The translations under genes and the position numbers were made by a program. The notes under the pieces were generated by a model. It had not been told where the DNA came from, did not search any database, and was given only the letters and a program-made list of their open reading frames with translations. Source: DATIYF01 sp035517775 (GTDB lineage Bacteria > Acidobacteriota > Terriglobia > Terriglobales > Acidobacteriaceae). Taken from it: a stretch of DNA of 11,741 bases. The DNA is taken from the NCBI GenBank assembly GCA_035517775.1, contig DATIYF010000119.1, forward strand, positions 1 through 11,741, written 5' to 3'. Below, piece by piece: positions 5,906-11,741 of this stretch. How positions within the stretch are numbered: position 1 is the stretch's first letter; every line of letters begins with the position of its first letter.

Positions 5906-7336
5906 TCACTTGGTCAAATCCTTGTGACAGGTGCTGCAAAATGCCGTGTTGTTGGCCTGGTCCTTCACCAGCAAGTCGGGCTGCGCCGAAGAATGCGGCT
6001 GATGACAGGTCAGACAGTTCATTGCGACCTTCACCTTGCTCAGGTTGGCCGGGTCGCGCACGTCGGCGACGGGATGGCCCTCCACCGGGTGGCCCACGCC
6101 GTACTTGAGCGGCAGCACCGGCACCTTGGCGAAGTACCCCTGGGGCAGCTCGACTTTTCCACTGAAAATCGAAACCATCTGCGTGCCTTCCACCGGCTGC
6201 GGCTTGGCCTCAGGCCCATGGCATTCCAGGCAGAGTGAGTTAACCTCCGCCGTGCGCAGCAGGTGCAGATTTTCGCCGCCGTGCGGCTCATGGCAGGTGG
6301 CGCAGCCCTCCACGTAGGCGGGTTCGTGCCGGTATTTCTTCTGCCCCTGCTCAGCCTGGTCGCTATGGCAGTTCAGGCAGGCGGAAACCGGGTCAGGCTG
6401 TATGTATCCCGGAGCCTGGCCCGCGTGGGGATTGTGGCAATCCGTGCACTCGCCCATCGCTCCCGGGTGCTGCACTTTGGCGCTCTCGATCTGCTTCTCT
6501 TCGTCCGCGTGGCAGCCAATGCAAAGCTCTTTGACGTCGGCTTTCGCCAGCACCACCTTGCCGTCCTTGGCGGGCTCGTGGCAGGTATCGCATGCCTTGC
6601 TTTCGAAGGGCGGATGGAGGAATGCCTGCAACAGCGCCGGAGACTTCGACTGGTGTGGGTCGTGGCATTGCACGCAATTCGAGGCGGCGAAAGGCTGGCC
6701 CTGATGGGCCTTCTGCAGGCTTTCATCTTTGGGGTCGTGGCAATCGAGGCAGAGCTGCGGCACCGCCTTGGTCAGGTGGTCCGCAAATTCGAGCTTGGTG
6801 GGGTCCCCTGTCTTGTGCGTGGTGTGACAGGTATCACAGCCCATGTCCAGGGCGGCATGGCGGCTGCCGCCCTGGGGAACGTTCAAGCCCTGCGCATGGC
6901 AAGTGAGGCAGAGGTTCTGGGCCCTTTCGCCGGAAACCGGTTTGAGCAGCTGGTTCTTGTTGTCACTCTCATGCGGATCATGACAGCTCATGCAGTCCCG
7001 CATGGCCGGCGGGTGAATTTTTCCCTTGAGATTGGCGGGGTCTTTATCGTTGTGGCAGGTGAAGCACAATGCCGCCGCATTGGTGGTAATCAGCTTCACC
7101 CGGGTGACGCCCCGAGTCACCCGTACTTCGTGGCAGCTGAGGCATCCCGCGGCCATGGCCGAGTGCACCGATTTGCCCTTGGTCTTGTCGGCATGGCACT
7201 CCAGGCATTTCGCCGAATCTACGTTCGGATCGAGCGGCACGGGATGCTGAGCTGCCCCGGCCCGGGGCGCGATCGCCCCAAAAAGTAAAAGCAGCGAGAA
7301 CACGCACAGGGGGGAAGCGCACCTTGAAATTTGCAC
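5906..7336 (-). CDS. Periplasmic 16-haem c-type cytochrome with paired CXXCH modules
   Basis: With a GTG start at 7336 the protein has 476 residues and a signal peptide (hydrophobic CVFSLLLLFGAIAPRAGAAQ). Sixteen CXXCH motifs begin at residues 44, 65, 91, 115, 143, 167, 196, 221, 249, 272, 297, 320, 345, 369, 441 and 467. The first 14 are spaced a regular 21-29 residues apart; then comes a 72-residue haem-free insert carrying GHPVEGHPV, then two more sites. At least 18 other histidines are present, many in CXXCHxPH, enough for all-bis-His ligation. This is the doubled-CXXCH layout of linear electron-carrying cytochromes. About 30 residues per haem is similar to MtrA-like wires, so a role as a periplasmic or barrel-inserted wire is inferred. 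The frame stays open to an ATG at 7621, but that extension is Arg/Cys/His-rich, hairpin-bearing and would bury the signal peptide, so I treat it as non-coding. Only a weak ribosome binding site precedes the GTG, so the start is moderately certain. Confidence 0.9.
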   Translation of the reverse strand: MQISRCASPLCVFSLLLLFGAIAPRAGAAQHPVPLDPNVDSAKCLECHADKTKGKSVHSAMAAGCLSCHEVRVTRGVTRVKLITTNAAALCFTCHNDKDPANLKGKIHPPAMRDCMSCHDPHESDNKNQLLKPVSGERAQNLCLTCHAQGLNVPQGGSRHAALDMGCDTCHTTHKTGDPTKLEFADHLTKAVPQLCLDCHDPKDESLQKAHQGQPFAASNCVQCHDPHQSKSPALLQAFLHPPFESKACDTCHEPAKDGKVVLAKADVKELCIGCHADEEKQIESAKVQHPGAMGECTDCHNPHAGQAPGYIQPDPVSACLNCHSDQAEQGQKKYRHEPAYVEGCATCHEPHGGENLHLLRTAEVNSLCLECHGPEAKPQPVEGTQMVSIFSGKVELPQGYFAKVPVLPLKYGVGHPVEGHPVADVRDPANLSKVKVAMNCLTCHQPHSSAQPDLLVKDQANNTAFCSTCHKDLTK

Positions 7337-7621
7337 GGCGCGGCGCCCATAGCCAGCACCATGGTCGAGGGAGAGCGCACGCTCTCGTTGTAGGGGCGCT
7401 ACGCGCTGGGAGTTGGTTGCAGTGCACGCAAGGACGGTCCTCGGCTCGAAGCCGAACCCCAGATTGGCAATAATTCCGTTGATGCGCTGAAAACAATGGT
7501 GTCGGCTGGCTTCAGGCCAGCCGGTGCAAACCTCGCGGTACTGACCAGGCTGGACCTCCCGCCTGGCTCTTAGGCCCTCCCGAAACGGGCTGACTCCCCG
7601 CGTTTGCAGCAGCTTCCTCAT
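7337..7621 (-). other. Hairpin-rich non-coding leader before the 16-haem cytochrome gene
   Basis: This stretch is open in the cytochrome frame but does not look coding. It contains at least four short inverted repeats: GAGAGCG/CGCTCTC (7371-7386, 2-nt spacer), TCGGCT/AGCCGA (7441-7455, 3-nt loop), CGGCTGGC/GCCAGCCG (7503-7523, 5-nt loop) and CCAGGC/GCCTGG (7545-7566, 10-nt loop). They resemble intergenic palindromic repeats or a structured 5' leader. The 8-bp hairpin at 7503-7523 is followed on the transcript by ACACCATTGTTTTC, so it could act as a weak terminator or attenuator. No known riboswitch class was recognised. Confidence 0.5.
7503..7523 (-). repeat. Perfect 8-bp inverted repeat in the cytochrome leader
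   Basis: CGGCTGGC and GCCAGCCG are separated by TTCAG on the plus strand. A loose U-run begins about 10 nt after the stem on the minus-strand transcript. It may be a REP-like palindrome or an attenuator stem ahead of the cytochrome operon. Confidence 0.5.
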
Positions 7622-7801
7622 TGCGTTCTAAGCAGTTGTGAACTTTGGACTCACCCACAACACCCTCTATGAAATTCCCAATCTGGGAAGCGGGGTATGA
7701 AGAGTGTCACAACAGAAAGTGATTGCAATCACAAATTGCGGAAGGGCTTGTGGGTAACCAGAAATGGAGGATGGAATGCGAGGGGCCTGAGAACTACCAC
7801 T
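7622..7801 (-). promoter_or_regulatory. Intergenic region carrying the likely control region of the cytochrome operon
   Basis: Between the stop of the VCBS/ASPIC gene and the structured leader, this 180-bp stretch is more AT-rich than its surroundings and has no gene. It holds the palindrome described at 7719-7732. Downstream of it is a weak -10-like CATACC (7699-7694), which would put the palindrome roughly 38-40 bp above a start site, near the class II activator position. No strong -35 element or terminator was found, so readthrough from the upstream VCBS/ASPIC gene cannot be excluded. Confidence 0.4.
7719..7732. promoter_or_regulatory. Perfect 14-bp CRP/FNR-type operator palindrome
   Basis: GTGATTGCAATCAC is a perfect palindrome. 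With its flanks it reads TGTGA-N6-TCACT on the minus strand, 9 of 10 matches to the Escherichia coli CRP consensus TGTGA-N6-TCACA. It differs from the FNR consensus TTGAT-N4-ATCAA by one base in each half-site, so CRP-like specificity fits best. It lies upstream of the cytochrome operon, so control by a CRP/FNR-family regulator, possibly redox- or nucleotide-responsive, is inferred. The regulator gene is not in this window. Confidence 0.55.
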
Positions 7802-9529
7802 TTACTTCCATTTTCCTTCGCCTTCTATCAGCGTTACGTAGCGGTCCACGGGTAAATCGGTGAAGCGTTCGGTGGTGCCGCTGGGCTGCGGCCACTTGAC
7901 CTCGACCCAGTCAATTTTGCTGCGCGCGCCAAGGCCGAGCACCAGGCGCGGGTCGTGGGAAGAAAGAAAGCTTCCGCCGCCGACTTTCATGCGGCTGCGC
8001 TTCAGGTCGCCTGATTGATAAGTGAGGCGCGCGCCGACTGCGTCGCGATTGCACTTCTTCCCTACCAGCTTGACCCCGAGCCAGTGGCTGTGCGCGCCCA
8101 CGTCGTTGCGCAGAAGCAGGGGCGGGGCGTCGTTGATGGAGACCAGAACATCTACGGCTCCATCGTTGTTGAAATCGCCAATAGCCATGCCGCGCGCCGA
8201 ATACGGAGTCGAGAACAGCGGGCCGCTCTGCCGGCTGACGTTGTCAAATCCTTTGCCCGTGTTGCGAAACAGCAGAAACGGCTCGGCGAAGGTCACCCCT
8301 GGCTTCACGCGATCAATAATGTCGTTGGGGTGCCCATTGACGATGAACAAATCGAGATTGCCGTCATTTTCATAATCGAGGAACTTCACCCCCCAGCCGC
8401 TCATGTACTCGGTGGGCGCGCCGATGCCGGCGGGCATCGCCAGGTCAGCGAAAGTCTCATCGTGCCGGTTCTCGTAGAGCGAGAACACTTCGTGGTCGAG
8501 ATTGGTGACGAACAAATCCATCCAGCCGTCCTGATTGTAGTCGGCCGAATCCACACCCATGCCCGAGCGGATTTTTCCGCCTTCCCCGTAGCCCACCGCG
8601 GCGGTGAAGCCGATTTCTTCGAAACGCTTGCCCTGGCGATTGACGTAAAGAAAATTCGGCACGGTGTCATTGGAAACAAACAGGTCCATCCAGCCGTCAT
8701 TATTGATGTCGGTGGCGACCACGCCCCACGCCTTGCCCGAGTTTTCGGCGATGCCCATTTTCTGGCTGACGTCGGTAAACGTGCCGTCGCCATTGTTGTG
8801 AAACAGCCAGCTGGGCAACGGATCATAGACTTTGGGATAGCAGTACTCATACGCTCCGGCGACCTGGGCGTCGGAGCAGTGCTGGTTCCGCAGTTTGTCG
8901 TAATCAGCAAACTGGCAGACGAACAGATCGAGCCGGCCGTCATTGTCATAATCGAACCAGACGGCGCTCGAAGCCCAGCCGGGCGCGGCCACGCCGGCCT
9001 TTTCAGTGACATCGGTGAACGTGCCGTCTCCATTGTTGCGATACAAAATGCTGCGGTCGTACTGAGTCACATAGAGATCAGGAAAGCCATCGTTGTCGTA
9101 ATCGCCCGCTGCCACGCCCATGCCGTAGCCGGCGCCGCCCACGCCCGCCTTCGCGGTCACATCGGTGAAGGTGCCGTCGCGATTGTTGCGATACAGCGCG
9201 TTGCGCAGCGGGGGATTGGGGTTATAGAAATCAGCCCGTCCGCTGTTCACCAGGTAAATGTCCATCCAGCCGTCGTTGTCGTAGTCGAGAAAGGCGCAGC
9301 CGGCTCCGCTGATCTCGGGCAAATACTTATCTTTGGATTTCCCCGCGGTGTGTTTCCAGGTAATTCCGCTCAGCGATGGCGGAACCTGCGAGAAGGGATA
9401 AACGGGAGCGGCGATTGCGGGAAGCACACGCGCCGCTCCGGAAAATGCCGCCGCGCGGGCCAGAACCTGCAGAAACTTTCGGCGGGAGGTGAAGCCCGGC
9501 CTGCTTGGCGCTCCTCTGCTGATTAGCAT
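7802..9529 (-). CDS. Tat-exported VCBS/FG-GAP propeller protein with C-terminal ASPIC/UnbV domain (CRTAC1-like)
   Basis: The predicted protein has 575 residues. A twin-arginine signal is clear: SRRKFLQ at residues 15-21, then a weakly hydrophobic Ala-rich segment to about residue 41, indicating export in folded form. Seven VCBS/FG-GAP-type repeats follow, each with a calcium-binding-like loop: DYDNDGWMD (from residue 82), DYDNDGFPD, DYDNDGRLD, DINNDGWMD, DYNQDGWMD, DYENDGNLD and DFNNDGAVD. This is the count of a seven-bladed propeller. The recurring NNGDGTFTDV between blades is typical of the CRTAC1/ASPIC family. The C-terminus (about 480-570, including HWLGVKLVG, DAVGARL, SSHDPRLVLGLG and VEVKWP) matches the ASPIC/UnbV domain. 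A two-cysteine insert (HCSDAQVAGAYEYCYP) interrupts the propeller, as often seen in this family. The biochemical function is unknown. It lies 12 nt after the TPR gene, so the two are probably cotranscribed. Confidence 0.93.
   Translation of the reverse strand: MLISRGAPSRPGFTSRRKFLQVLARAAAFSGAARVLPAIAAPVYPFSQVPPSLSGITWKHTAGKSKDKYLPEISGAGCAFLDYDNDGWMDIYLVNSGRADFYNPNPPLRNALYRNNRDGTFTDVTAKAGVGGAGYGMGVAAGDYDNDGFPDLYVTQYDRSILYRNNGDGTFTDVTEKAGVAAPGWASSAVWFDYDNDGRLDLFVCQFADYDKLRNQHCSDAQVAGAYEYCYPKVYDPLPSWLFHNNGDGTFTDVSQKMGIAENSGKAWGVVATDINNDGWMDLFVSNDTVPNFLYVNRQGKRFEEIGFTAAVGYGEGGKIRSGMGVDSADYNQDGWMDLFVTNLDHEVFSLYENRHDETFADLAMPAGIGAPTEYMSGWGVKFLDYENDGNLDLFIVNGHPNDIIDRVKPGVTFAEPFLLFRNTGKGFDNVSRQSGPLFSTPYSARGMAIGDFNNDGAVDVLVSINDAPPLLLRNDVGAHSHWLGVKLVGKKCNRDAVGARLTYQSGDLKRSRMKVGGGSFLSSHDPRLVLGLGARSKIDWVEVKWPQPSGTTERFTDLPVDRYVTLIEGEGKWK
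8771..9199 (-). repeat. Internal DNA repeats encoding NNGDGTFTDV blade motifs
   Basis: Near-identical stretches of about 35-40 bp around 8771, 9011 and 9160 (each containing GTGCCGTC followed by CATTGTTG or GATTGTTG on the plus strand) encode the repeated N-N-x-D-G-T-F-T-D-V linker of the VCBS propeller. They reflect protein-level blade duplication rather than a mobile or regulatory repeat, but could allow blade gain or loss by recombination. Confidence 0.7.
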
Positions 9530-9541
9530 TGCACCGGGGAA

Positions 9542-10516
9542 TTATTTAGGCTGTGCATCCGGAGTCTGCCCGCCCTGCATCTCCAGTTGCACTCTGCGCT
9601 TTTCCTGCTCCAGGGTTTGCGCCGATTGCCGCTGCAAAGCGGCCTCGCGATTGGCGTCATCTTTGCGTCCGGCGCCGGCATAGGCCATGGCCAGCTGATA
9701 ATGGCCGGTCGGGCTGTCGGGGGCGAGCTTCTCATAGGCTTCAAGTGGAGCAATGGCTGCCACGAACTGCTTTTCGGCCACCAACTCCGAGCCTAAGGCA
9801 AGATAAGCGTCGGCAAAACCGACATCCAGCTTGGTGGCACGGAAGAAGTGCCGGACCGCGGCCGCGGAATCGCCATCCTGTTTTGCCAGCACGCCCAGAA
9901 CATATTCAGAGCTGGCATTGTTGGGATCAATTTCCAGCTCCTGCTCGAAATTCTTCTTTACCTCGGCAATGACGGCGGGCGAAGGATTGGGCGTGGAAAG
10001 CAGCGCCCGCCCCAGGCGCGCATGGATGCCTGGAACATTGGGGTCTATCTCCAGAATCTTTCTATATTCCTCGGCGGCCTCGCCCCACTTGCCCTGGCTC
10101 TCGAGCGCTTCCGCCCTCAACTCATGCACCTGATAAGAGAAAGGCGCGTTGCGCAGCAGGTCCTGCGAGGCGCGGACCGAAAGATCCGAAAAGGCGTGCG
10201 TGGCCGCATACAGCGCCTCGGGATCGTTGGGAAAATCGGAGTGCAGCGCCTCAAGAAAGTCCAGCGACTCGTAGGGCTGGTTGTGAGTCATAGTGCAGTG
10301 CAATCCATCCAGCGCCAGGCGCTTTTTCAGGTCGCGGTCAACATTCTGGTGAAGAGATTTCCGCAGCAACGGCAGCGCCTGCGCACAGTTGCCGCTTTCG
10401 GCCAAGGCGGCGGCGTGCTGTGCCGAGCCGGCGCTCGCCTTCGCCGGCGATTGCGCCGCACTTAAAGTGGAAAGCGATAAAAGGACCGCCGGCAGAAGCC
10501 GCGAAAAGCCCGACAT
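9542..10516 (-). CDS. Secreted tetratricopeptide-repeat protein
   Basis: From the ATG at 10516 the protein has 324 residues and starts with a signal peptide (MSGFSRLLPAVLLSLSTLSAAQ). The rest is helical with about six to seven TPR units, the clearest being ELRAEALESQGKWGEAAEEY, IHARLGRALL...EIDPN, YVLGVLAKQDGDSAAAVRHF, AYLALGSELVAEKQFVAAIA and GHYQLAMAYAGAGRKDDANR. The C-terminus is a charged helix (LEQEKRRVQLEMQ) and a Gly/Gln/Pro tail. TPR domains are protein-binding scaffolds; no enzymatic domain is seen. An in-frame ATG at 10564 would add 16 residues ahead of the signal peptide and overlap the promoter-like sequence, so 10516 is preferred. The gene precedes the VCBS/ASPIC gene by 12 nt. 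TPR plus CRTAC1-like pairs occur in Acidobacteriota, and a periplasmic partner role is inferred. Confidence 0.88.
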   Translation of the reverse strand: MSGFSRLLPAVLLSLSTLSAAQSPAKASAGSAQHAAALAESGNCAQALPLLRKSLHQNVDRDLKKRLALDGLHCTMTHNQPYESLDFLEALHSDFPNDPEALYAATHAFSDLSVRASQDLLRNAPFSYQVHELRAEALESQGKWGEAAEEYRKILEIDPNVPGIHARLGRALLSTPNPSPAVIAEVKKNFEQELEIDPNNASSEYVLGVLAKQDGDSAAAVRHFFRATKLDVGFADAYLALGSELVAEKQFVAAIAPLEAYEKLAPDSPTGHYQLAMAYAGAGRKDDANREAALQRQSAQTLEQEKRRVQLEMQGGQTPDAQPK

Positions 10517-10528
10517 GCGCCGATTGTA
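10516..10528 (-). promoter_or_regulatory. Candidate -10 element for leaderless transcription of the TPR gene
   Basis: TACAAT (10528-10523 on the minus strand) matches five of six bases of the TATAAT consensus. It ends 7 nt before the A of the ATG at 10516, exactly where a start site would fall, and no Shine-Dalgarno precedes that ATG. This fits leaderless transcription. No good -35 hexamer is present at 17-18 bp, so this is a suggestion only. Confidence 0.35.
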
Positions 10529-10562
10529 AACCGAGGCAGGCAAATCGAAGAAGCCAGTCTGC

Positions 10563-10595
10563 AAAAGGCGAATGGCAGGCGCCGCAGCGCCTGCC
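10563..10595 (-). terminator. Hairpin terminator candidate after the TonB-dependent receptor gene
   Basis: A perfect 9-bp GC-rich stem (GGCAGGCGC 10574-10582 with GCGCCTGCC 10587-10595) with a 4-nt loop begins 15 nt after the receptor stop codon. On the transcript it is followed by ATTCGCC and then UUUU (10566-10563). The displaced U-run makes it an imperfect intrinsic terminator, but its place between two functionally separate units fits termination. Confidence 0.6.
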
Positions 10596-10610
10596 CTTGC
10601 GCAGTTGAGG

Positions 10611-11741
10611 TCAGAAGTAGAACTTCAAGGCGAACTGCATTTGTCGCGCCCCCTGCGACCCGGTGATGTGGCCGAAGTTGGTGTTGCCTCCGCCCGGATC
10701 GAAGGAGCCATCGGCAGGGCCGCCAGTGAACGTCCACACCGGGTGGTTGAAGGCGTTCAGAGCCTCCCAGCGGAATTCGAGCCGGCGAGTTTCCCCGAAC
10801 AGGAAGCTCTTGTGCAGGCTCAGGTCAACGTTGGCATAGCCCGGGCCGCGAATATTGCCCGGGCTGCAGGTGCCGAACTCTCCTCCGGCGGCAGGAATTC
10901 CCTGTGCAATCAGGTCGGCCTGCGTGGGCGGGTTACTGATGTTGGTGGTATCGAACCATTGAATATATGCCGCCTGGCCAGCCGTCGCGTTTACCTTCTG
11001 ATTCAGGATCTTGATCGGCCCGTTGCAATTCGGCAGGTTGGCCAGAGTGTAGGGGCCGATGCCGTTGGTGCCGTCGGCGTATCCGCCCAGGCCCCAGCCG
11101 CCGAATTCATTCAGGGTGAGAGCATTGCCGGTGTGCAGGCTGATGATCGAGCCAATCTCCCAGTTGCCGATTACCGCATTGGCGACCGGATTCATGTCAT
11201 GCCCGAAGCGCTTGCCTCGCCCGATGGGCAGCTGGTAAGTCACGTAGCTGCTCAGGATGTGGGTCTGGTCGTAGTAGCACGGGCCCCAATCCAGACGCGG
11301 ATTGTAGATATTCTCCCAGCCCGGCTGTCCCCCCGAACTGGTGGCGTTGGTGCTGCCCCAGCCGGTCCCGAAATATCCGGGAGAGTTGCTCATGCACTTC
11401 GACCAGGTGTAAGCAACCTGGGCTTCCAATCCGTTGTTCATGCGCTTTTGCAACACGGCCTGCAACGCGTTGTACTCCTGATCGGAGTTCGACATGTTGG
11501 CGCCGGCCAGCGTGAGCACGCCGCCAAAATTCGAATTGTCGGCCAGGTACAGCGAGCCCGGCGTTCCGCCCCCGAGGAACGGCCCCGGTTCCAGCTGCAT
11601 GATCGGCTCTCCCTTGCCCGCGACTTTACCTTGCGCGTTCAACGGAATGGACTGCGCCAGGTCCTCGAAGTTCAGCAGGTGTGAACCGCGCTGGCCCACG
11701 TAGCCGACCTGGAAGGTCAGGGAGTTGCTGAGCTGCTGTTG
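10611..11741 (-). CDS. Oar-like TonB-dependent outer-membrane receptor, C-terminal beta-barrel part (cut by the right edge)
   Basis: The frame is open from the right edge to the stop at 10611 (376 codons), so the signal peptide, any carboxypeptidase-regulatory-like domain and the plug are outside the window. The visible part is an outer-membrane barrel with motifs typical of acidobacterial Oar-like receptors: YNALQAVLQKRMNNGLEAQV, AYTWSKCMSN, DQTHILSSYVTYQLPIGRGK, GNWEIGSIISLHTGNALT, RGPGYANVDLSLHKSF and RRLEFRWEALNAFNHPVW. It ends in QFALKFYF, with the terminal aromatic expected of outer-membrane barrels. Such receptors import ligands, often carbohydrates or oligomers, with TonB energy; the ligand cannot be read here. 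A GTG at 11699 lies within the coding frame and is not the true start. The gene appears to be a separate unit from the TPR gene, with a hairpin between them. Confidence 0.92.
   Translation of the reverse strand, partial: QQQLSNSLTFQVGYVGQRGSHLLNFEDLAQSIPLNAQGKVAGKGEPIMQLEPGPFLGGGTPGSLYLADNSNFGGVLTLAGANMSNSDQEYNALQAVLQKRMNNGLEAQVAYTWSKCMSNSPGYFGTGWGSTNATSSGGQPGWENIYNPRLDWGPCYYDQTHILSSYVTYQLPIGRGKRFGHDMNPVANAVIGNWEIGSIISLHTGNALTLNEFGGWGLGGYADGTNGIGPYTLANLPNCNGPIKILNQKVNATAGQAAYIQWFDTTNISNPPTQADLIAQGIPAAGGEFGTCSPGNIRGPGYANVDLSLHKSFLFGETRRLEFRWEALNAFNHPVWTFTGGPADGSFDPGGGNTNFGHITGSQGARQMQFALKFYF

Noticed and set aside
7337..7621. N-terminal extension of the 16-haem cytochrome to the ATG at 7621
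   Set aside because: The extension is Arg/Cys/His-rich, contains several DNA palindromes and would place the signal peptide about 100 residues inside the protein.
7653..7755. Separated inverted repeat ACCCACAA (7653-7660) and TTGTGGGT (7748-7755) flanking the CRP/FNR-type palindrome
   Set aside because: Eight bases with an 87-bp gap can arise by chance; without conservation data it does not support a mobile element end or operator pair.
8015..9526. Long open frame of 503 codons on the plus strand opposite the VCBS/ASPIC gene
   Set aside because: It mirrors the repeated aspartate/asparagine codons of the VCBS repeats, has no recognisable domain, and the minus-strand product has a complete, family-typical architecture.
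10572..11684. 370-codon plus-strand open frame opposite the TonB-dependent receptor
   Set aside because: The minus strand carries unmistakable Oar-like barrel motifs and a terminal aromatic; the plus frame has no domain features and begins within the terminator hairpin.
1..11741. CRISPR arrays, tRNA or rRNA genes, insertion sequences, phage or plasmid functions
   Set aside because: No regularly spaced direct repeats, cloverleaf-like sequence, transposase or integrase motifs were found; the only repeats are blade- and haem-module-encoding ones within genes and small hairpins between them.

Overview
The window reads as a chromosomal segment of a GC-rich, didermic bacterium, most likely an Acidobacteriota member (Terriglobia-like). 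Three things suggest this: the C-terminal half of an Oar-type TonB-dependent receptor of the kind greatly expanded in that phylum, a Tat-exported VCBS/ASPIC-UnbV protein paired with a TPR protein, and the style of the multihaem cytochromes. The assignment is inferred from gene types only. Every supported gene lies on the minus strand, so transcription runs from high to low coordinates.

Layout in transcription order: (1) 11741-10611, an Oar-like TonB-dependent outer-membrane receptor cut by the right edge and followed by a hairpin terminator candidate. (2) 10516-7802, a two-gene unit: a secreted TPR protein, then, 12 nt later, a Tat-signal VCBS/ASPIC-UnbV (CRTAC1-like) seven-repeat propeller protein. 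(3) 7801-7337, 465 bp without a convincing gene. It holds a 14-bp perfect CRP/FNR-type palindrome and a hairpin-rich leader. (4) 7336-1, a six-gene run: a 16-haem c-type cytochrome, a six-bladed NHL propeller protein, a tetrahaem c-type cytochrome, a SurA/parvulin-like chaperone, a large outer-membrane beta-barrel, and a second NHL propeller protein cut by the left edge.

The six-gene run is the main discovery. Secreted multihaem cytochromes, an outer-membrane barrel, a periplasmic barrel/cytochrome-folding factor and exported propeller proteins together look like an extracellular electron transfer system. In that reading the 16-haem protein would be a periplasmic or trans-barrel wire, the barrel the outer-membrane conduit or secretion pore, the tetrahaem protein an extracellular terminal or filament-forming cytochrome, the parvulin-like protein an assembly chaperone, and the NHL proteins export, assembly or scaffold partners. 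All gene families are read from sequence; their joint function is inferred. A strong stem-loop just after the tetrahaem gene, and a structured start for the chaperone gene after it, suggest the cytochrome is made in excess over the downstream assembly proteins.

No tRNA, rRNA, CRISPR array, insertion sequence or phage gene was seen.
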